NCBI GenBank assembly: GCA_963754235.1
Contig: CAVWFK010000019.1
Coordinates: forward strand, 124,001-188,000
Reading direction: 5' to 3'
DNA from: DATAYA01 sp963754235
GTDB taxonomy: Bacteria > Pseudomonadota > Alphaproteobacteria > Acetobacterales > Acetobacteraceae
DNA length: 64,000 nucleotides
In this document: in pieces, positions 25,015-34,969 of the stretch
Layout: each line of letters opens with the position of its first letter
Position numbering within the stretch: the stretch's first letter is position 1
Translations under genes and position numbers: made by a program
Notes under the pieces: model-generated
Seen by the model: only the letters and a program-made list of their open reading frames with translations
What the model was told of the DNA's origin: nothing
The model's database searches: none

Positions 25015-25720
25015 TTAAATGAATTGCACCACAGCACGCGTAAGGTCGTGCGTATTCGGCCGCCTGTCGGTGGCGTTGAAGTGCAGCACGATGTTCGTCG
25101 TACGGCCTGGGTTCACCTTGGCGTCCAGTGTGCCATCCACTTTGGCGCTGTTGTTGAAATCGATCTCGTTCGGCGGCGTACTGACGACGCGGATGCGCAC
25201 CGTGCTCCCACCCTGAAAGCCGCTGCCGGTCACCTCATGCGGCGTGGTGACGCTTTCGATGCGCGTAACGCTGATGGTCGGCGGCATAGGCGGAACGTTG
25301 CAAGTCAGCACGCCGTCGAGGTTGTCGATCTTGACCGGTGGGCAGCCAGTAACGGATATCGGGTACCGCCGCTCCGCGCTGGCGACTGCTAGGGCGCGGG
25401 CCGGAACCGACCGAGGCGCGCCTACGGCACCGCGTCGCCAACGGCGTGCTTGGCCTTGCACTCGGCGATGATTTCGGCTGGCTTCGTCGAGCATGAAGGA
25501 CTTCCTTCGGCCCGCGGTCCGGCACTGAATTCCTGCCGCACTGCGCCGCCCACCATGACATGCGCGCGCGGAATGAGGTTCGCCTGTAGCGCGACACGAT
25601 TGATGACCGCTCGTATTGCCTCACCCGAGAATGCTCCCGAGGCGACAGACATTGCCTCAACAGGATGTTCTTGTCGCACATCGGCGTAAATTGGGGCTTG
25701 TTTGATCAGACATTCTCCGA
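25015..25720 (-). pseudogene. C-terminal remnant of an exported protein
   Basis: One frame gives SGEAIRAVINRVALQANLIP then RAHVMVGGAVRQEFSAGPRA; a second, after a frameshift near 25420, gives RRYPISVTGCPPVKIDNLDG, ISVTRIESVTTPHEVTGSGF and VRIRVVSTPPNEIDFNNSAK to the stop. The second part resembles an immunoglobulin-like (IPT/TIG-type) fold. The 5' part is cut off at the IS3 remnant. Function unknown. Confidence 0.5.
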
Positions 25721-25721
25721 T

Positions 25722-26501
25722 GGTAGCCCCCCAGACAGCGACGTATCGGCCGCCAGGGCCAGGCACTCGCGCGTGAAGTCGTCCACGACGCACAGCACGC
25801 GGAACCGGCGGCCATCGCACAGCGTGTCTGACACGAAGTCCAGCAACCAACGCTGGTCGGGGCCGTCCGGCAGCGCGATCGGCGCCCGCGTGCCGAGCGC
25901 CCGCTTGCGGCCGCCGTGGCGGCGCACCTGCAGTCGTTCCTCGCGATACAGCCGCCGCAGCTTCTTGTGGTTCAGGCGAATACCCTCGCGAGCCGCCGAC
26001 AGCCAAACCGCCGTCGCTCGCCTGCCAGCTCCCGTAGCCACGCCCGAACCGCGTCATCGTCGACGACGCGGCGACGCGTAACGGCCCCCGCCCGATCCGC
26101 CCCAAAGCACGCCCGACGCCCACTCACCTCCTGATGCTCCCGAAGGTGAGCAACGGCCTCCCGCCGTGCGGCAAGCGTTACTATTTTTTGCTGCGACGTT
26201 TTTTAGCATCGCGCTATCCAGCATCGCGTCCGCCACCAGCTTCTTCAGCCACGCGTTCTCTGCCTCCAGCGTCCGCAGCCGGCGTGCCTCGGACACCTCC
26301 AGGCCACCAAACTTCGCTTTCCACTGGCAAACGTCGCCGGGCTGATCCCGTGCTTACGGCACACGTCCGCCGTCTTGCACCCGGCCTCCTGCTCCCGCAG
26401 CACCCCAATGATCTGCTCCTCGGTGAACCTGCTCCGTCTCATCCATCCGCCTCCCGGTCAGGCGGACTCTCCTCAAACTGGACGAAGTTCGGGGGCCCAG
26501 G
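25722..26501 (-). mobile_element. IS3-family (IS407-like) element remnant
   Basis: OrfA begins MRRSRFTEEQIIGVLREQEA at 26442; after a frameshift it continues SEARRLRTLEAENAWLKKLV. OrfB is present only as IRLNHKKLRRLYREERLQV, GPDQRWLLDFVSDTL and FRVLCVVDDFTRECLALAAD, ending near 25745. The catalytic end is lost. The outer end near 26501 reads TGGGCCCCCGAACTTCGTCC on the minus strand. It cuts the pRiA4b ORF-3-like gene on one side and the exported-protein gene on the other. Confidence 0.8.
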
Positions 26502-26745
26502 TCAGCGCGAAAGCGGTCGATTGCGGGCCTAATGAGATTTGCGCTTGGGAGGGCAAAGGCGCGGCACGCCTCTCCGAGTCGACGCCTGCGAGATCGGTGT
26601 GGCCGCCCCATGCGACGCTCCCGACATGGTGCTCGTGGTCGGGCTCGGCGATTGCCTCGAGGAACTCGCGATATCCCCAGGCTCCGCGGCCGCCCTCCGA
26701 CGGTCAGCTTCCGCTGCGCGCCAATCCAATTCGGGCCCGGAGTGC
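26473..26745 (-). pseudogene. pRiA4b ORF-3-like fragment
   Basis: The minus-strand frame contains WGYREFLEAIAEPDHEHH, matching the conserved G-Y-x-E-FLEAIADP-H block of plasmid pRiA4b ORF-3 family proteins. Only the C-terminal part is present and the last residues come from the IS3 end. No start was found. Confidence 0.55.
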
Positions 26746-27554
26746 TCAATTATAGGGCCGCCGCCATCCGGCATATGGAAAGCGTCCGACCGACCTTCGG
26801 GGCGTCTTGCCGTTGCAACAGGTCCGGATCGGGGGGTAGCTTCCCCTCGTTACGGCAGGATTGGTCGATCGTCGAGGCTGGTCAAACATAGCCCAGCAGC
26901 ATCGCGGAGCGATTTATGGAAGTCATAAAGCAGATCGCTAAGCAAATGCTAGTGCGCCGCTCCCGAAGTTTCTATACACATTATGCCTGCAAGGAGAGGG
27001 TTCGGCGGCAGAAGCGCGCAATTCAGACGAGAATGTCGTCGCCAGATCGGTCCAATCGGGAACGGCTTAGAGTTGAGGTTGCGAGTGTTGCTGTAGGCGG
27101 CGATCGCTGCGTCCGGCTCTTCGGTTGACCGGCGGACGCCGCACTTGATCCGCTGCTCGGTCGGGAGCGCAAGAAATCAAATGAAAGGCAGCGTGCCCCT
27201 TGAAACGATTGACGCGCAGTTGGTTATCAGCGCAAGGCTTTGGACAGTGAGCTGGACACTGCCAACCCGAGTACCCGCCCGCGTATCTGTGGTCGTACAC
27301 GACGCATTGGGGGCGTGCCACGCGCGAGCACGTAAAGCAGGACCGCATACATTGTTCGCGAGTGAGTCGGCAGCCCCGGCCCATGAACCTCATCCACCTG
27401 CTCCTCACCCTTGTCGACGAAAGCCAAGCCATCCTGACCGGCAATCTCGTGCTGGACGGTACTGCGCCGAGCACACTGCGTAGAAGCTGCTGAAGCACCC
27501 GAGCCGCGATAGTGGTGAGCTAAGGAAATGTGGAAAGGAGACACGGAGGCTAAA
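26746..27554. other. 800-base stretch with no supported gene
   Basis: The sequence has several overlapping frames on both strands with no recognisable domain. It separates the IS graveyard from the glycan locus and probably contains the promoter for the downstream genes. Confidence 0.3.
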
Positions 27555-28001
27555 ATGATAGATGCGGTCTGGACCATTCCTGTGTTCTTTGGAGGAATGC
27601 TACTTGGCGTCGAGGCAACCAAACTGCGCGCCAAGGCGCAAGCGGAATACGAGGCCCATTGCGAGGGGCGGAGGCATGCCATTCGCCGCCTGCAGGAAAA
27701 CGGATGGCGACTGTGGCAGGAACAATCGCCTCGATCCTATTCTGGCTTAATTGAAATTATCCGGCTCGAAGAGTCCATGGCTGGCATGTGGAACCGACCG
27801 ATGCTGGTGCGGGATATGCAGCCGTGCATGGACGTGGCGGATCTGTGGTGGCGCACGGTCCTCAAAGATCAACCATTCCGAGCTGAAGGCGTCCAGGAAG
27901 CGGGCCTCAGTGACCAGCTGCCGTCGCTAATTGAGCCGCCGCACTCTCCGGGGCCGGCCATGGCCGAACAGACTGTCCGTCATGCATATCTATCGTGTTA
28001 G
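27555..28001 (+). CDS. Hypothetical membrane-anchored protein (148 aa)
   Basis: ATG 27555 has GGAGG five bases upstream. The N-terminus MIDAVWTIPVFFGGMLLG is a likely membrane helix, followed by a charged helix (ATKLRAKAQAEYEAHCEGRR) and a Trp-rich middle. No family recognised. It is co-directional with and just before the sugar-modification genes. Confidence 0.45.
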   Translation: MIDAVWTIPVFFGGMLLGVEATKLRAKAQAEYEAHCEGRRHAIRRLQENGWRLWQEQSPRSYSGLIEIIRLEESMAGMWNRPMLVRDMQPCMDVADLWWRTVLKDQPFRAEGVQEAGLSDQLPSLIEPPHSPGPAMAEQTVRHAYLSC

Positions 28002-28087
28002 CGGGTCGATTTTTAGCGATTTGGACTCGACACACGAATATACTCTCGCCATCAGACTTGCGCGCTTCTTGCGGGGATGACAGAAAT

Positions 28088-28627
28088 ATGCCCATTGCTG
28101 CGGATGTGCTGCTCGGAGAACGGGTAGCAATCGCTCATCCAGGCCTCGTCAATCTTTATGGCTGCCAAATTGGCAACTTTACGCGGATCGGGACCTTTGT
28201 TGAAGTACAGAAAAATGCCACAATTGGCGCGCGATGCAAAATTTCTTCGCATACGTTCGTATGCGCGGGTGTTGTAATCGAGGATGAGGTATTCATTGGC
28301 CATGGCGTAATGTTTACCAACGACCTTTACCCGCGCGCGACGACGGCGAGCGGCGGACTGCTAACGGAGGCCGATTGGCATGTCGTCCCGACCCTCGTAC
28401 GGCAGGGCGCATCGATCGGTTCCAACGCTACAATTCTCGCCGGTATCACTATTGGTGCGGGTGCTTTGGTGGGTGCCGGCACGGTGGTAACGGCCGACGT
28501 TGCTAACCACGCGATCGTTGTCGGCAACCCGGCCCGAGTCGTGGGCGACACCCGTCGCCGTGAGCATGGGTATTCGGCAGCCGTTGTCGAATGGTTGGCA
28601 AACCAGCACAGGGAAGATTGGGCATGA
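28088..28627 (+). CDS. Hexapeptide-repeat N-acetyltransferase, WbpD-like
   Basis: The 179-residue product is a left-handed beta-helix: GCQIGNFTRIGTFVEVQKNA, TIGARCKISSHTFVCAGV, DEVFIGHGVMFTNDLYPRA, ASIGSNATILAGITIGAGAL. The motif around HTFVCAGV and GHGVMFTND is typical of WbpD/WlbB enzymes that acetylate the 3-amino group of UDP-amino-uronic sugars. With the oxidoreductase and aminotransferase next in line it completes a WbpB-E-D set. Its stop overlaps the next ATG. Confidence 0.85.
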   Translation: MPIAADVLLGERVAIAHPGLVNLYGCQIGNFTRIGTFVEVQKNATIGARCKISSHTFVCAGVVIEDEVFIGHGVMFTNDLYPRATTASGGLLTEADWHVVPTLVRQGASIGSNATILAGITIGAGALVGAGTVVTADVANHAIVVGNPARVVGDTRRREHGYSAAVVEWLANQHREDWA

Positions 28628-29652
28628 TCGGCATAGCGGTGATCGGCTATGGATACTGGGGGCCAAACTTGGCGCGCTGCTTCGCCGAGACGGATGGCTG
28701 TCGCCTGGTCGCGATCGTCGATCGATCGCCGGCTGCCCTCGCCCGTGCGGCGAAGCGGCATCCGGACGCCCTTATAATGACGGACTGGCGCCAGACGCTT
28801 GCAGAGCCCGGTATCGACGCGGTGGCGATCGCCACGCCGGTGCGGACACATTACGAAATTGCATACGCGGCGCTGCGGGCCGGCCGACACGTGCTGCTGG
28901 AAAAGCCAATGACAGAAAACTCCCATCAGGGACGTTCGTTAATCGAAACTGCGGAGAAATGTGGCCTGACGCTGATGGTGGGGCATACCTTCGTCTACTC
29001 CGGGGCCGTGCAGAAGTTGCGGGAACTGGTTGCTACCAATGACTTGGGGCAGATCTACTATTACGATTCGACGCGAATCAACCTGGGCCTATTCCAGCGC
29101 GACGTAAACGTCGTCTGGGATCTGGCCGTGCACGATCTCTCAATCTTGCAATATGTTCTGGACAGCATGCCCACGGCCGTCTCGGCCAACGGCATCAGCC
29201 ATGTTCGCGGCACGCCCGAGAATATGGCCCATATCACGCTCTATTTGGAAAACGGCGCGGTGGCGCACCTCAACGTCAACTGGCTGGCGCCGGTGAAGGT
29301 CCGTCACGTTCTGGTCGGCGGCAGCCGCAAGATGGTCGTCTGGGACGATCTTGAGCCCAGCGAGAAAATCAAAGTCTACGATCGCGGCGTTAGCCTGACC
29401 GATAATGCCGAGGAGATTTACAATATACTTGTCAATTATCGCATCGGTGATATGTGGGCGCCGCGGCTGTCCATTGCCGAGCCCATGCTGACCGAAACAG
29501 CGCATTTCATCGCCTGTATCAGCGACCGGAACACGCCGGCCACCGACGGCTGTGTCGGCCTTCATGTCGTGGAGATGTTGGAAGCGGCGACACGTTCGAT
29601 GAACATGCGTGGCCATCCTGTCGAATTTGGTTCCCTAAGGAAAGCGTCATGA
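28624..29652 (+). CDS. Gfo/Idh/MocA sugar dehydrogenase, WbpB-like
   Basis: NAD-dependent oxidoreductase (342 aa): Rossmann start IGIAVIGYGYWGPNLARCF, the EKP motif in HVLLEKPMTEN, and WDLAVHDLSILQYVL with the catalytic-site His. It would oxidise C3 of a nucleotide sugar to the keto form for the following aminotransferase. Coupled by ATGA to the acetyltransferase gene. Confidence 0.88.
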   Translation: MIGIAVIGYGYWGPNLARCFAETDGCRLVAIVDRSPAALARAAKRHPDALIMTDWRQTLAEPGIDAVAIATPVRTHYEIAYAALRAGRHVLLEKPMTENSHQGRSLIETAEKCGLTLMVGHTFVYSGAVQKLRELVATNDLGQIYYYDSTRINLGLFQRDVNVVWDLAVHDLSILQYVLDSMPTAVSANGISHVRGTPENMAHITLYLENGAVAHLNVNWLAPVKVRHVLVGGSRKMVVWDDLEPSEKIKVYDRGVSLTDNAEEIYNILVNYRIGDMWAPRLSIAEPMLTETAHFIACISDRNTPATDGCVGLHVVEMLEAATRSMNMRGHPVEFGSLRKAS

Positions 29653-30773
29653 TCCCGTTCCTCGACCTCAACTCCCAGCATCGCGCGCTCGAGCTTGAGC
29701 TTGCAGAGGCCGCGCGGCGTGTGATCCTCAGCGGGCAGTTCGTCCTGGGCGAGAACGTTGCGGCTTTCGAGAAGGCATTTGCAGCGTTTTGCGGCTGCGC
29801 GCATGCCATTTCAGTCAACAGCGGGACGTCGGCGCTGCATCTCGCCCTGCTTGCGGCCGGTGTTGGGCCGGGCGATGAGGTGATAACGGTCCCGACGACG
29901 TTCGTTGCGACCGTTGCCGCGATCCAGTACGCGAATGCGACGACCCAACTGGTCGACGTCGATCCAAAGACGTGGACGATGGACCCCGGCCTGCTCGAAG
30001 CTGCCATCACGCCGCGCACCAAGGCAGTGATCCCGGTACATTTACACGGCCGCCTCGCGGACATGGACGTGATCATGAAGATCGCTCGGGCGCGCGGACT
30101 GACCGTGATCGAGGACGCGGCGCAGGCGCATGGCGCCGAGCAGGACGGCTGCCGCGCCGGTGCCATCGGCGACATCGGTTGCTTCAGCTTCTATCCGGGC
30201 AAGAATCTCGGGGCTTGCGGGGAGGGTGGCGCGGTCACCACCAATCGCGCAGATCTCGCTGCCCGTGTACGTATGCTGCGCGACTGGGGACAAGGGCGGA
30301 AATACCTGCACGTTGAAAAGGGCTTCAACTATCGGCTCGACGAAATCCAGGCGGCTGTGCTGAGTGTCAAATTGCCACATTTGGAGACATGGACGGATAT
30401 GCGTCGACAAGCCGCGTCGCGCTACGATTGCAACCTCGCCGATACAGGTATCATGCATCCGGCGCCTCCGCACGGACGCAATCATGTCTACCATGTCTAC
30501 GCGGTCCGCATTCCGGACCGCGACACCGTTCGCGTCCGGCTCGGCCCGGACATCGGGACTGGCATTCACTATCCGACCCCGGTGCATCTGCAGCCAGCCT
30601 ATGCCGATCTCGGCTACAAGCCGGGGGATTTCCCGGTGAGCGAGCGTATCGCGGACGAGACCTTGTCCCTGCCGATGTTTCCGGGCATCACCGGCGAGCA
30701 GGTGGACACGGTCTGCGCCGCGCTGCTCGATATTTGCGCGCCCGCGTCGGTGCTTCACGGCAAGGCAGCCTGA
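29649..30773 (+). CDS. DegT/DnrJ/EryC1 sugar aminotransferase (first)
   Basis: PLP enzyme of 374 residues: VNSGTSALHLALLAAGVGPG, VIEDAAQAHGAE, and FYPGKNLGACGEGG with the PLP-binding Lys; FNYRLDEIQAAVL follows. It transfers an amino group from glutamate to a 3-keto nucleotide sugar. Starts at ATG 29649 overlapping the previous stop, so it is in the same operon. Confidence 0.9.
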   Translation: MIPFLDLNSQHRALELELAEAARRVILSGQFVLGENVAAFEKAFAAFCGCAHAISVNSGTSALHLALLAAGVGPGDEVITVPTTFVATVAAIQYANATTQLVDVDPKTWTMDPGLLEAAITPRTKAVIPVHLHGRLADMDVIMKIARARGLTVIEDAAQAHGAEQDGCRAGAIGDIGCFSFYPGKNLGACGEGGAVTTNRADLAARVRMLRDWGQGRKYLHVEKGFNYRLDEIQAAVLSVKLPHLETWTDMRRQAASRYDCNLADTGIMHPAPPHGRNHVYHVYAVRIPDRDTVRVRLGPDIGTGIHYPTPVHLQPAYADLGYKPGDFPVSERIADETLSLPMFPGITGEQVDTVCAALLDICAPASVLHGKAA

Positions 30774-30774
30774 G

Positions 30775-31467
30775 GTGCCGGCCGCCCGCATCGTACAGGC
30801 TGTGCATGGACCGCAGACGTCCCCGCGCGATCCGGGGTTCGAGATGGAACTCGCCCAGGATCTGGCGCGCCGTTGCTCGCCGTCCGAAATCATGTCGCTA
30901 TTCCGCCGCTTTAACCAGGGCGAGGACTATATCGATTTTCTGATACGACGAACCTGCGTTCGCGCCCTGGCAAAACGTTGCGGCAGCGGACTTCGAATTG
31001 GTCCCGGCGTGGCTATGCGCCATCCCGAAACGTTTGAGATCGGCGACGGCGTTGTGATCAGTGAGCAGGCTGTGATCCATGGCCGGTTCGACGGGACCTG
31101 CGTAATCGGCAACAAGGTGTGGATCGGTGCGCAGAGTTTCCTCGATGCGCGCGCCCTGGTCCTTGGCGACAATGTCGGCTGGGGACCCGGTGCCAAGCTG
31201 CTTGGTTCGAAGCATACCGGCCTGCCGCTCGAGCAGCCGATCATCGCGACGGACCTCCTCATCGCGCCGGTCCACGTCGCGGACGACGCGGATATCGGAG
31301 TGAACGCGGTCCTGCTGCCCGGCCTCACGATCGGTCGTGGCGCAATGGTCGGCGCCGGCGCCGTTGTCACGAGGGACGTACCAGCATACTCGAAGGTCGC
31401 GGGTGTGCCGGCGCGGGTAATCGGCTACCGCGACGGTAGCAATCGCCCAGAAGGAGCATCTCTGTGA
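30775..31467 (+). CDS. Second hexapeptide-repeat acyltransferase
   Basis: The 230-residue protein (GTG start at 30775) has about 75 residues of helical N-terminus followed by a left-handed beta-helix (RIGPGVAMRHPETFEIGDGV, CVIGNKVWIGAQSFLDARAL, DIGVNAVLLPGLTIGRGAMV) and the KVAGVPARVIGYRDG end. It resembles maltose/galactoside-type O-acetyltransferases; the acceptor is unknown. It overlaps the epimerase start. Confidence 0.82.
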   Translation: MPAARIVQAVHGPQTSPRDPGFEMELAQDLARRCSPSEIMSLFRRFNQGEDYIDFLIRRTCVRALAKRCGSGLRIGPGVAMRHPETFEIGDGVVISEQAVIHGRFDGTCVIGNKVWIGAQSFLDARALVLGDNVGWGPGAKLLGSKHTGLPLEQPIIATDLLIAPVHVADDADIGVNAVLLPGLTIGRGAMVGAGAVVTRDVPAYSKVAGVPARVIGYRDGSNRPEGASL

Positions 31468-32471
31468 CCGCACCCCTTTACGACATGAGCGGCCGCAAGG
31501 TGCTTGTCACGGGCGGCGCCGGCTTCATCGGAAGCAGCACGGTCGATCATCTCGTGAAAGCGGGCTGCGGCGAAATCCTCGTAGTTGACGACATGGTTCG
31601 CGGCCGGCCCGAAAATCTCGCCAACTCGCTGACAAGCAACCGGGTTCGCCTGGTTCGGGGCGATATCTGCGAGCGCGCGCTGATGCGCGATCTGGTGCGC
31701 AATTCCGATACGGTCTTCCACTTGGCAGCGCTGCGCATCACGCAATGTGCTGCGGAGCCGCGCCGGGCGATGGAGGTGATGGTCAACGCCACCTACGACC
31801 TGCTCGAACGCTGTGTTGAGGCGAAGGTCCGCAAGGTTGTGATGGCCTCCTCTGCTTCGATCTATGGCATAGCGTCGTTGTTTCCCACGCGCGAGGACCA
31901 CAATCCCTATGCGAACCGCACATTGTACGGCGCGGCGAAGATGTTCGGCGAAGGCCTGCTGCGAAGTTTCAACGACATGCATGGGCTGGACTACGTCGCG
32001 ATGCGCTACTTCAACGCCTATGGCCCACGCATGGACATCCAGGGCCGCTACACCGAGGTGCTGATCCGCTGGATGGAGCGCATCGAGGCAGGGCTTCCGC
32101 CGATCGTGTTCGGCGACGGAAGCCAGACGATGGACATGGTGCACGTCGATGACATCGCGCGGGCGAACGTGCTCGCCGCCCGTGCGCCCGCGAGCGACGT
32201 CGTGCTCAATATCGGAAGCGGCACGGAAACCACTCTTCTTCGACTGGCGAAGCTGATCGCGGAAGCGATGGATCGGGAAAGTCTCAAGCCCGTTCACGAG
32301 AAGGAGCGAGCCGTGAACCCCGTGCCGAAACGGGTTGCCGACATTTCCCTGGCTGCGGAGTTGATCGGTTTCGTCCCGACGATCTCGCTCAGGGAGGGTT
32401 TGCGTAGCCTGGTTGCCTGGTGGAGAGCCACGGGGTTCAGGGCGACCGCAGCGACAGGACAAGCAGCATGA
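31464..32471 (+). CDS. NAD-dependent nucleotide-sugar epimerase/dehydratase
   Basis: Extended SDR enzyme (335 aa): GGAGFIGSSTVDHL, HLAALRITQCAAEP, the ASSASIYG Ser and YGAAK Tyr-Lys pair, then MRYFNAYGPRMD and DMVHVDDIARA. GalE/WbpP-like; probably a C4 epimerase or 4,6-dehydratase for a UDP-sugar of the same glycan. GTG start at 31464 overlaps the previous stop. Confidence 0.88.
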   Translation: MTAPLYDMSGRKVLVTGGAGFIGSSTVDHLVKAGCGEILVVDDMVRGRPENLANSLTSNRVRLVRGDICERALMRDLVRNSDTVFHLAALRITQCAAEPRRAMEVMVNATYDLLERCVEAKVRKVVMASSASIYGIASLFPTREDHNPYANRTLYGAAKMFGEGLLRSFNDMHGLDYVAMRYFNAYGPRMDIQGRYTEVLIRWMERIEAGLPPIVFGDGSQTMDMVHVDDIARANVLAARAPASDVVLNIGSGTETTLLRLAKLIAEAMDRESLKPVHEKERAVNPVPKRVADISLAAELIGFVPTISLREGLRSLVAWWRATGFRATAATGQAA

Positions 32472-33682
32472 TTCCCATTACGAAGCCGATGCTGGACGAA
32501 TCCGAGGCCCAGGCTGCCGCCGCGGTCGTGTTGTCGGGTTGGCTTAGCCAGGGTGCCCAGGTCGCCGCGTTCGAGGTCGATTTTGGCAAATTGGTGCGGA
32601 CGCCGCACGCCTGCGCGGTCTCGAATTGTACCACGGCGCTTCACCTTGCCCTGCTTGTCGCGGGCGTCGGAACTGGCGACGAGGTCATCACGGTCAGCCA
32701 CAGCTTCGTCGCAGCCGCCAATGTGATACGGCAATGTGGCGCGACGCCGGCTTTCGTGGATATCGATCCTGCGACGTACAATCTTGATCCCGATTTGATC
32801 GTCTCCGCCGTCACCGCGCGGACCAAGGCGGTCCTCTGCGTGCATCAGATTGGCTTTCCTTGCGACCTTGCGCGCATATTGCCGATCGCGCGGGCGCATG
32901 GTCTCGCCGTTATCGAAGATGCGGCCTGTGCCATCGGCTCGGAGATTTGCCTCGACGGTGGCTGGGCGCCCGTCGGCGCGCCGCATGGCGATGTTGCCTG
33001 TTTCTCCTTCCATCCGCGCAAGCTGATCACGACCGGTGAAGGGGGCATGCTGACCACGAAACATGCCGATTGGGATCGTCAATTCCGACTGCTCCGCCAG
33101 CACGGGATGAGCGTTCCCGATTCGGTCCGTCATCAGGCGAGCAAGATTGTCTTCGAGGAATATCCGGTTGTTGGTTTCAACTATCGTATGACCGACATAC
33201 AGGCTGCGGTCGGCCGACGCCAGCTCCAGCGTCTGCCGGAAATCGTGTCACGTCGGCGGACCCTTGCCGCAGACTATACGCGGATGCTGGCTGACGTTCC
33301 CGGTGTTCAGGCCCCCTCGCAGCCGAACTGGGCACATAGCAACTGGCAGAGCTACTGTATCCGCCTCCCCGACGGCGTGGACCAGGCTCGGATAATGCAG
33401 TCGATGCTGGACCGCGGCGTGGCGACGCGGCGCGGCATCATGTGCTCGCATCTGGAAGCGGCCTATGCCGGAATGCCTTCGCGAGCGCTGCCGCATTCCG
33501 AACAGGCGCATCGCCGCTGCATTCTTCTGCCGCTGTACCCGCAAATGACGGAAGAGAGCCAGCAGGAGGTCATCGACGCGCTGCGGGCAGCGCTGGCGGC
33601 GGGACGTGCGACGCCATACGCGCTGCGCGACGTGGCTAAAAAGAAACTCGCCACTGGTCATGCAGCGATCGGAGTGATCTGA
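32468..33682 (+). CDS. DegT/DnrJ/EryC1 aminotransferase (second), 3' end altered
   Basis: The 404-residue product has VSNCTTALHLALLVAGVGTG, VIEDAACAIGSE, and FHPRKLITTGEGGM with the PLP Lys; closely related to perosamine-synthase-type enzymes. Its last 20 or so codons run into the end of the IS110 remnant, so the natural C-terminus has been replaced. Catalytic residues remain, so it may still work. Confidence 0.85.
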   Translation: MIPITKPMLDESEAQAAAAVVLSGWLSQGAQVAAFEVDFGKLVRTPHACAVSNCTTALHLALLVAGVGTGDEVITVSHSFVAAANVIRQCGATPAFVDIDPATYNLDPDLIVSAVTARTKAVLCVHQIGFPCDLARILPIARAHGLAVIEDAACAIGSEICLDGGWAPVGAPHGDVACFSFHPRKLITTGEGGMLTTKHADWDRQFRLLRQHGMSVPDSVRHQASKIVFEEYPVVGFNYRMTDIQAAVGRRQLQRLPEIVSRRRTLAADYTRMLADVPGVQAPSQPNWAHSNWQSYCIRLPDGVDQARIMQSMLDRGVATRRGIMCSHLEAAYAGMPSRALPHSEQAHRRCILLPLYPQMTEESQQEVIDALRAALAAGRATPYALRDVAKKKLATGHAAIGVI

Positions 33683-34410
33683 ACGTCGTAGCCGAAGCTT
33701 TGCAGCTTGGCGATCAGGCGCTCGGTCGCGGTCCCCTTGGCGCGACGGTCGAAGTGATCGGCGCCGAGGTCCTGGTAGAAGGTGCCGTCCTTGAGCATGT
33801 GGTAGGCGGCGGTCAGCATCGAGGCCGCGACGGCGCCGATGGCCTTCTTGGCGCCGCGCCGGGCGCGCAGGCGCTGGAATTGGGCCTGGGGGTAGCTGCC
33901 CTTCTTGCGCGCGGCCGCCCAGGCACATTGGATCAGGGTCGTCTTCAGCCAGGGCGCTCCCTTGCGCATCCGGCTGGAGCGGCGCTTGCCGGCACTCTCG
34001 TCGTTGCTCGGACACAGCCCTGCCCAGGAGATCAGGTGTCCCTGGGTCGGGAAGCAACTCATGTCGGTGCCGATCTCGGCGAGGATCACGCAGGCGCCGA
34101 GATCACCAATCCCCGGAATGGTCTTCAACTGCGCGATCGTGGCACGAGAAGGTTCGACATGGGCGTCGACCTCCGCATCGATCCCGGCGATCGCCTCGTC
34201 GAGTACGTCGATCTGCTTGAGGTGGAGGGCGAGCAGGAAGCGGTGGTGGCTCGTGACCCGCCCCCGCAACGCCTCGCGCAGGGTCTCGGACGATGTTCTG
34301 ACGCGGCTGTGGGCAAGCTCAGCCAGCCTGGCGGGGTCGGTCTCACCGTCGATTAGCGCCTCGATCATGGCCCGCCCGCTCACCCCCGTGACATCGGACC
34401 CATCTTCAAC
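33658..34410 (-). pseudogene. IS110-family transposase, N-terminal half missing
   Basis: The frame from about 34410 reads DGSDVTGVSGRAMIEALIDG, TIPGIGDLGACVILAEIGTD, and LISWAGLCPSNDESAGKRR to the stop. These are the middle and Transposase_20 (C-terminal) parts of IS110 proteins. The DEDD RuvC-like N-terminus is absent. It is wedged between the aminotransferase and an IS1634 fragment. Confidence 0.85.
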
Positions 34411-34558
34411 ACTTGTGTGCTGCGGGCATGGCGTAAGCGTTTGATTTGGTTGATGGTGAAGCGGGGTTCGGCCACATATGTAGTGCCACTTATATGCCAA
34501 GTGTGGTCTGGACAGTATGGAAGCGGCGCTATCGTGTGCGCACCACAGCGAGTCGCGC

Positions 34559-34969
34559 ATGTATGTCCGCCGCAAGCAGTCGCAGGGCCGCATCTATCTG
34601 CAGATCGTCGAGAGCCAGCGCACCGGCGATCAGGTGCGCCAGCGGGTGATCGCGACCCTGGGACGGCTGGATGAACTCGAAGCCAGCGGACAGCTCGATC
34701 GTCTGCTGCGCTCCGGGGCACGCTTCGTCCAACAGGCAATGGTGCTGGATGCCACCCGGAATGGCGATGCCTTGGCGGTCGCGGTGCGCCGCATCGGCCC
34801 CGCGCCGCTGTTCGAGCGGCTGTGGGCCGAGACCGGCTGCCAGAGCGTGATCGCGACCTTGGCGCGCGGCCGCGGCCATCGCTTCGCGCTGGAACGTGCG
34901 GTGTTCCTCACCGTCTTGCACCGGCTGATGCGTGGCGGTTCGGATCTGGCCGCGCGACCGTCTCGGTGA
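34559..34969 (+). pseudogene. IS1634-family transposase N-terminal fragment
   Basis: MYVRRKQSQGRIYLQIVESQ, RQRVIATLGRLDELEASGQ and VFLTVLHRLMRGGSDLAA match the start of IS1634 transposases; homology stops near 34957 where the hldE 3' end begins. The catalytic domain is missing. Confidence 0.8.
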
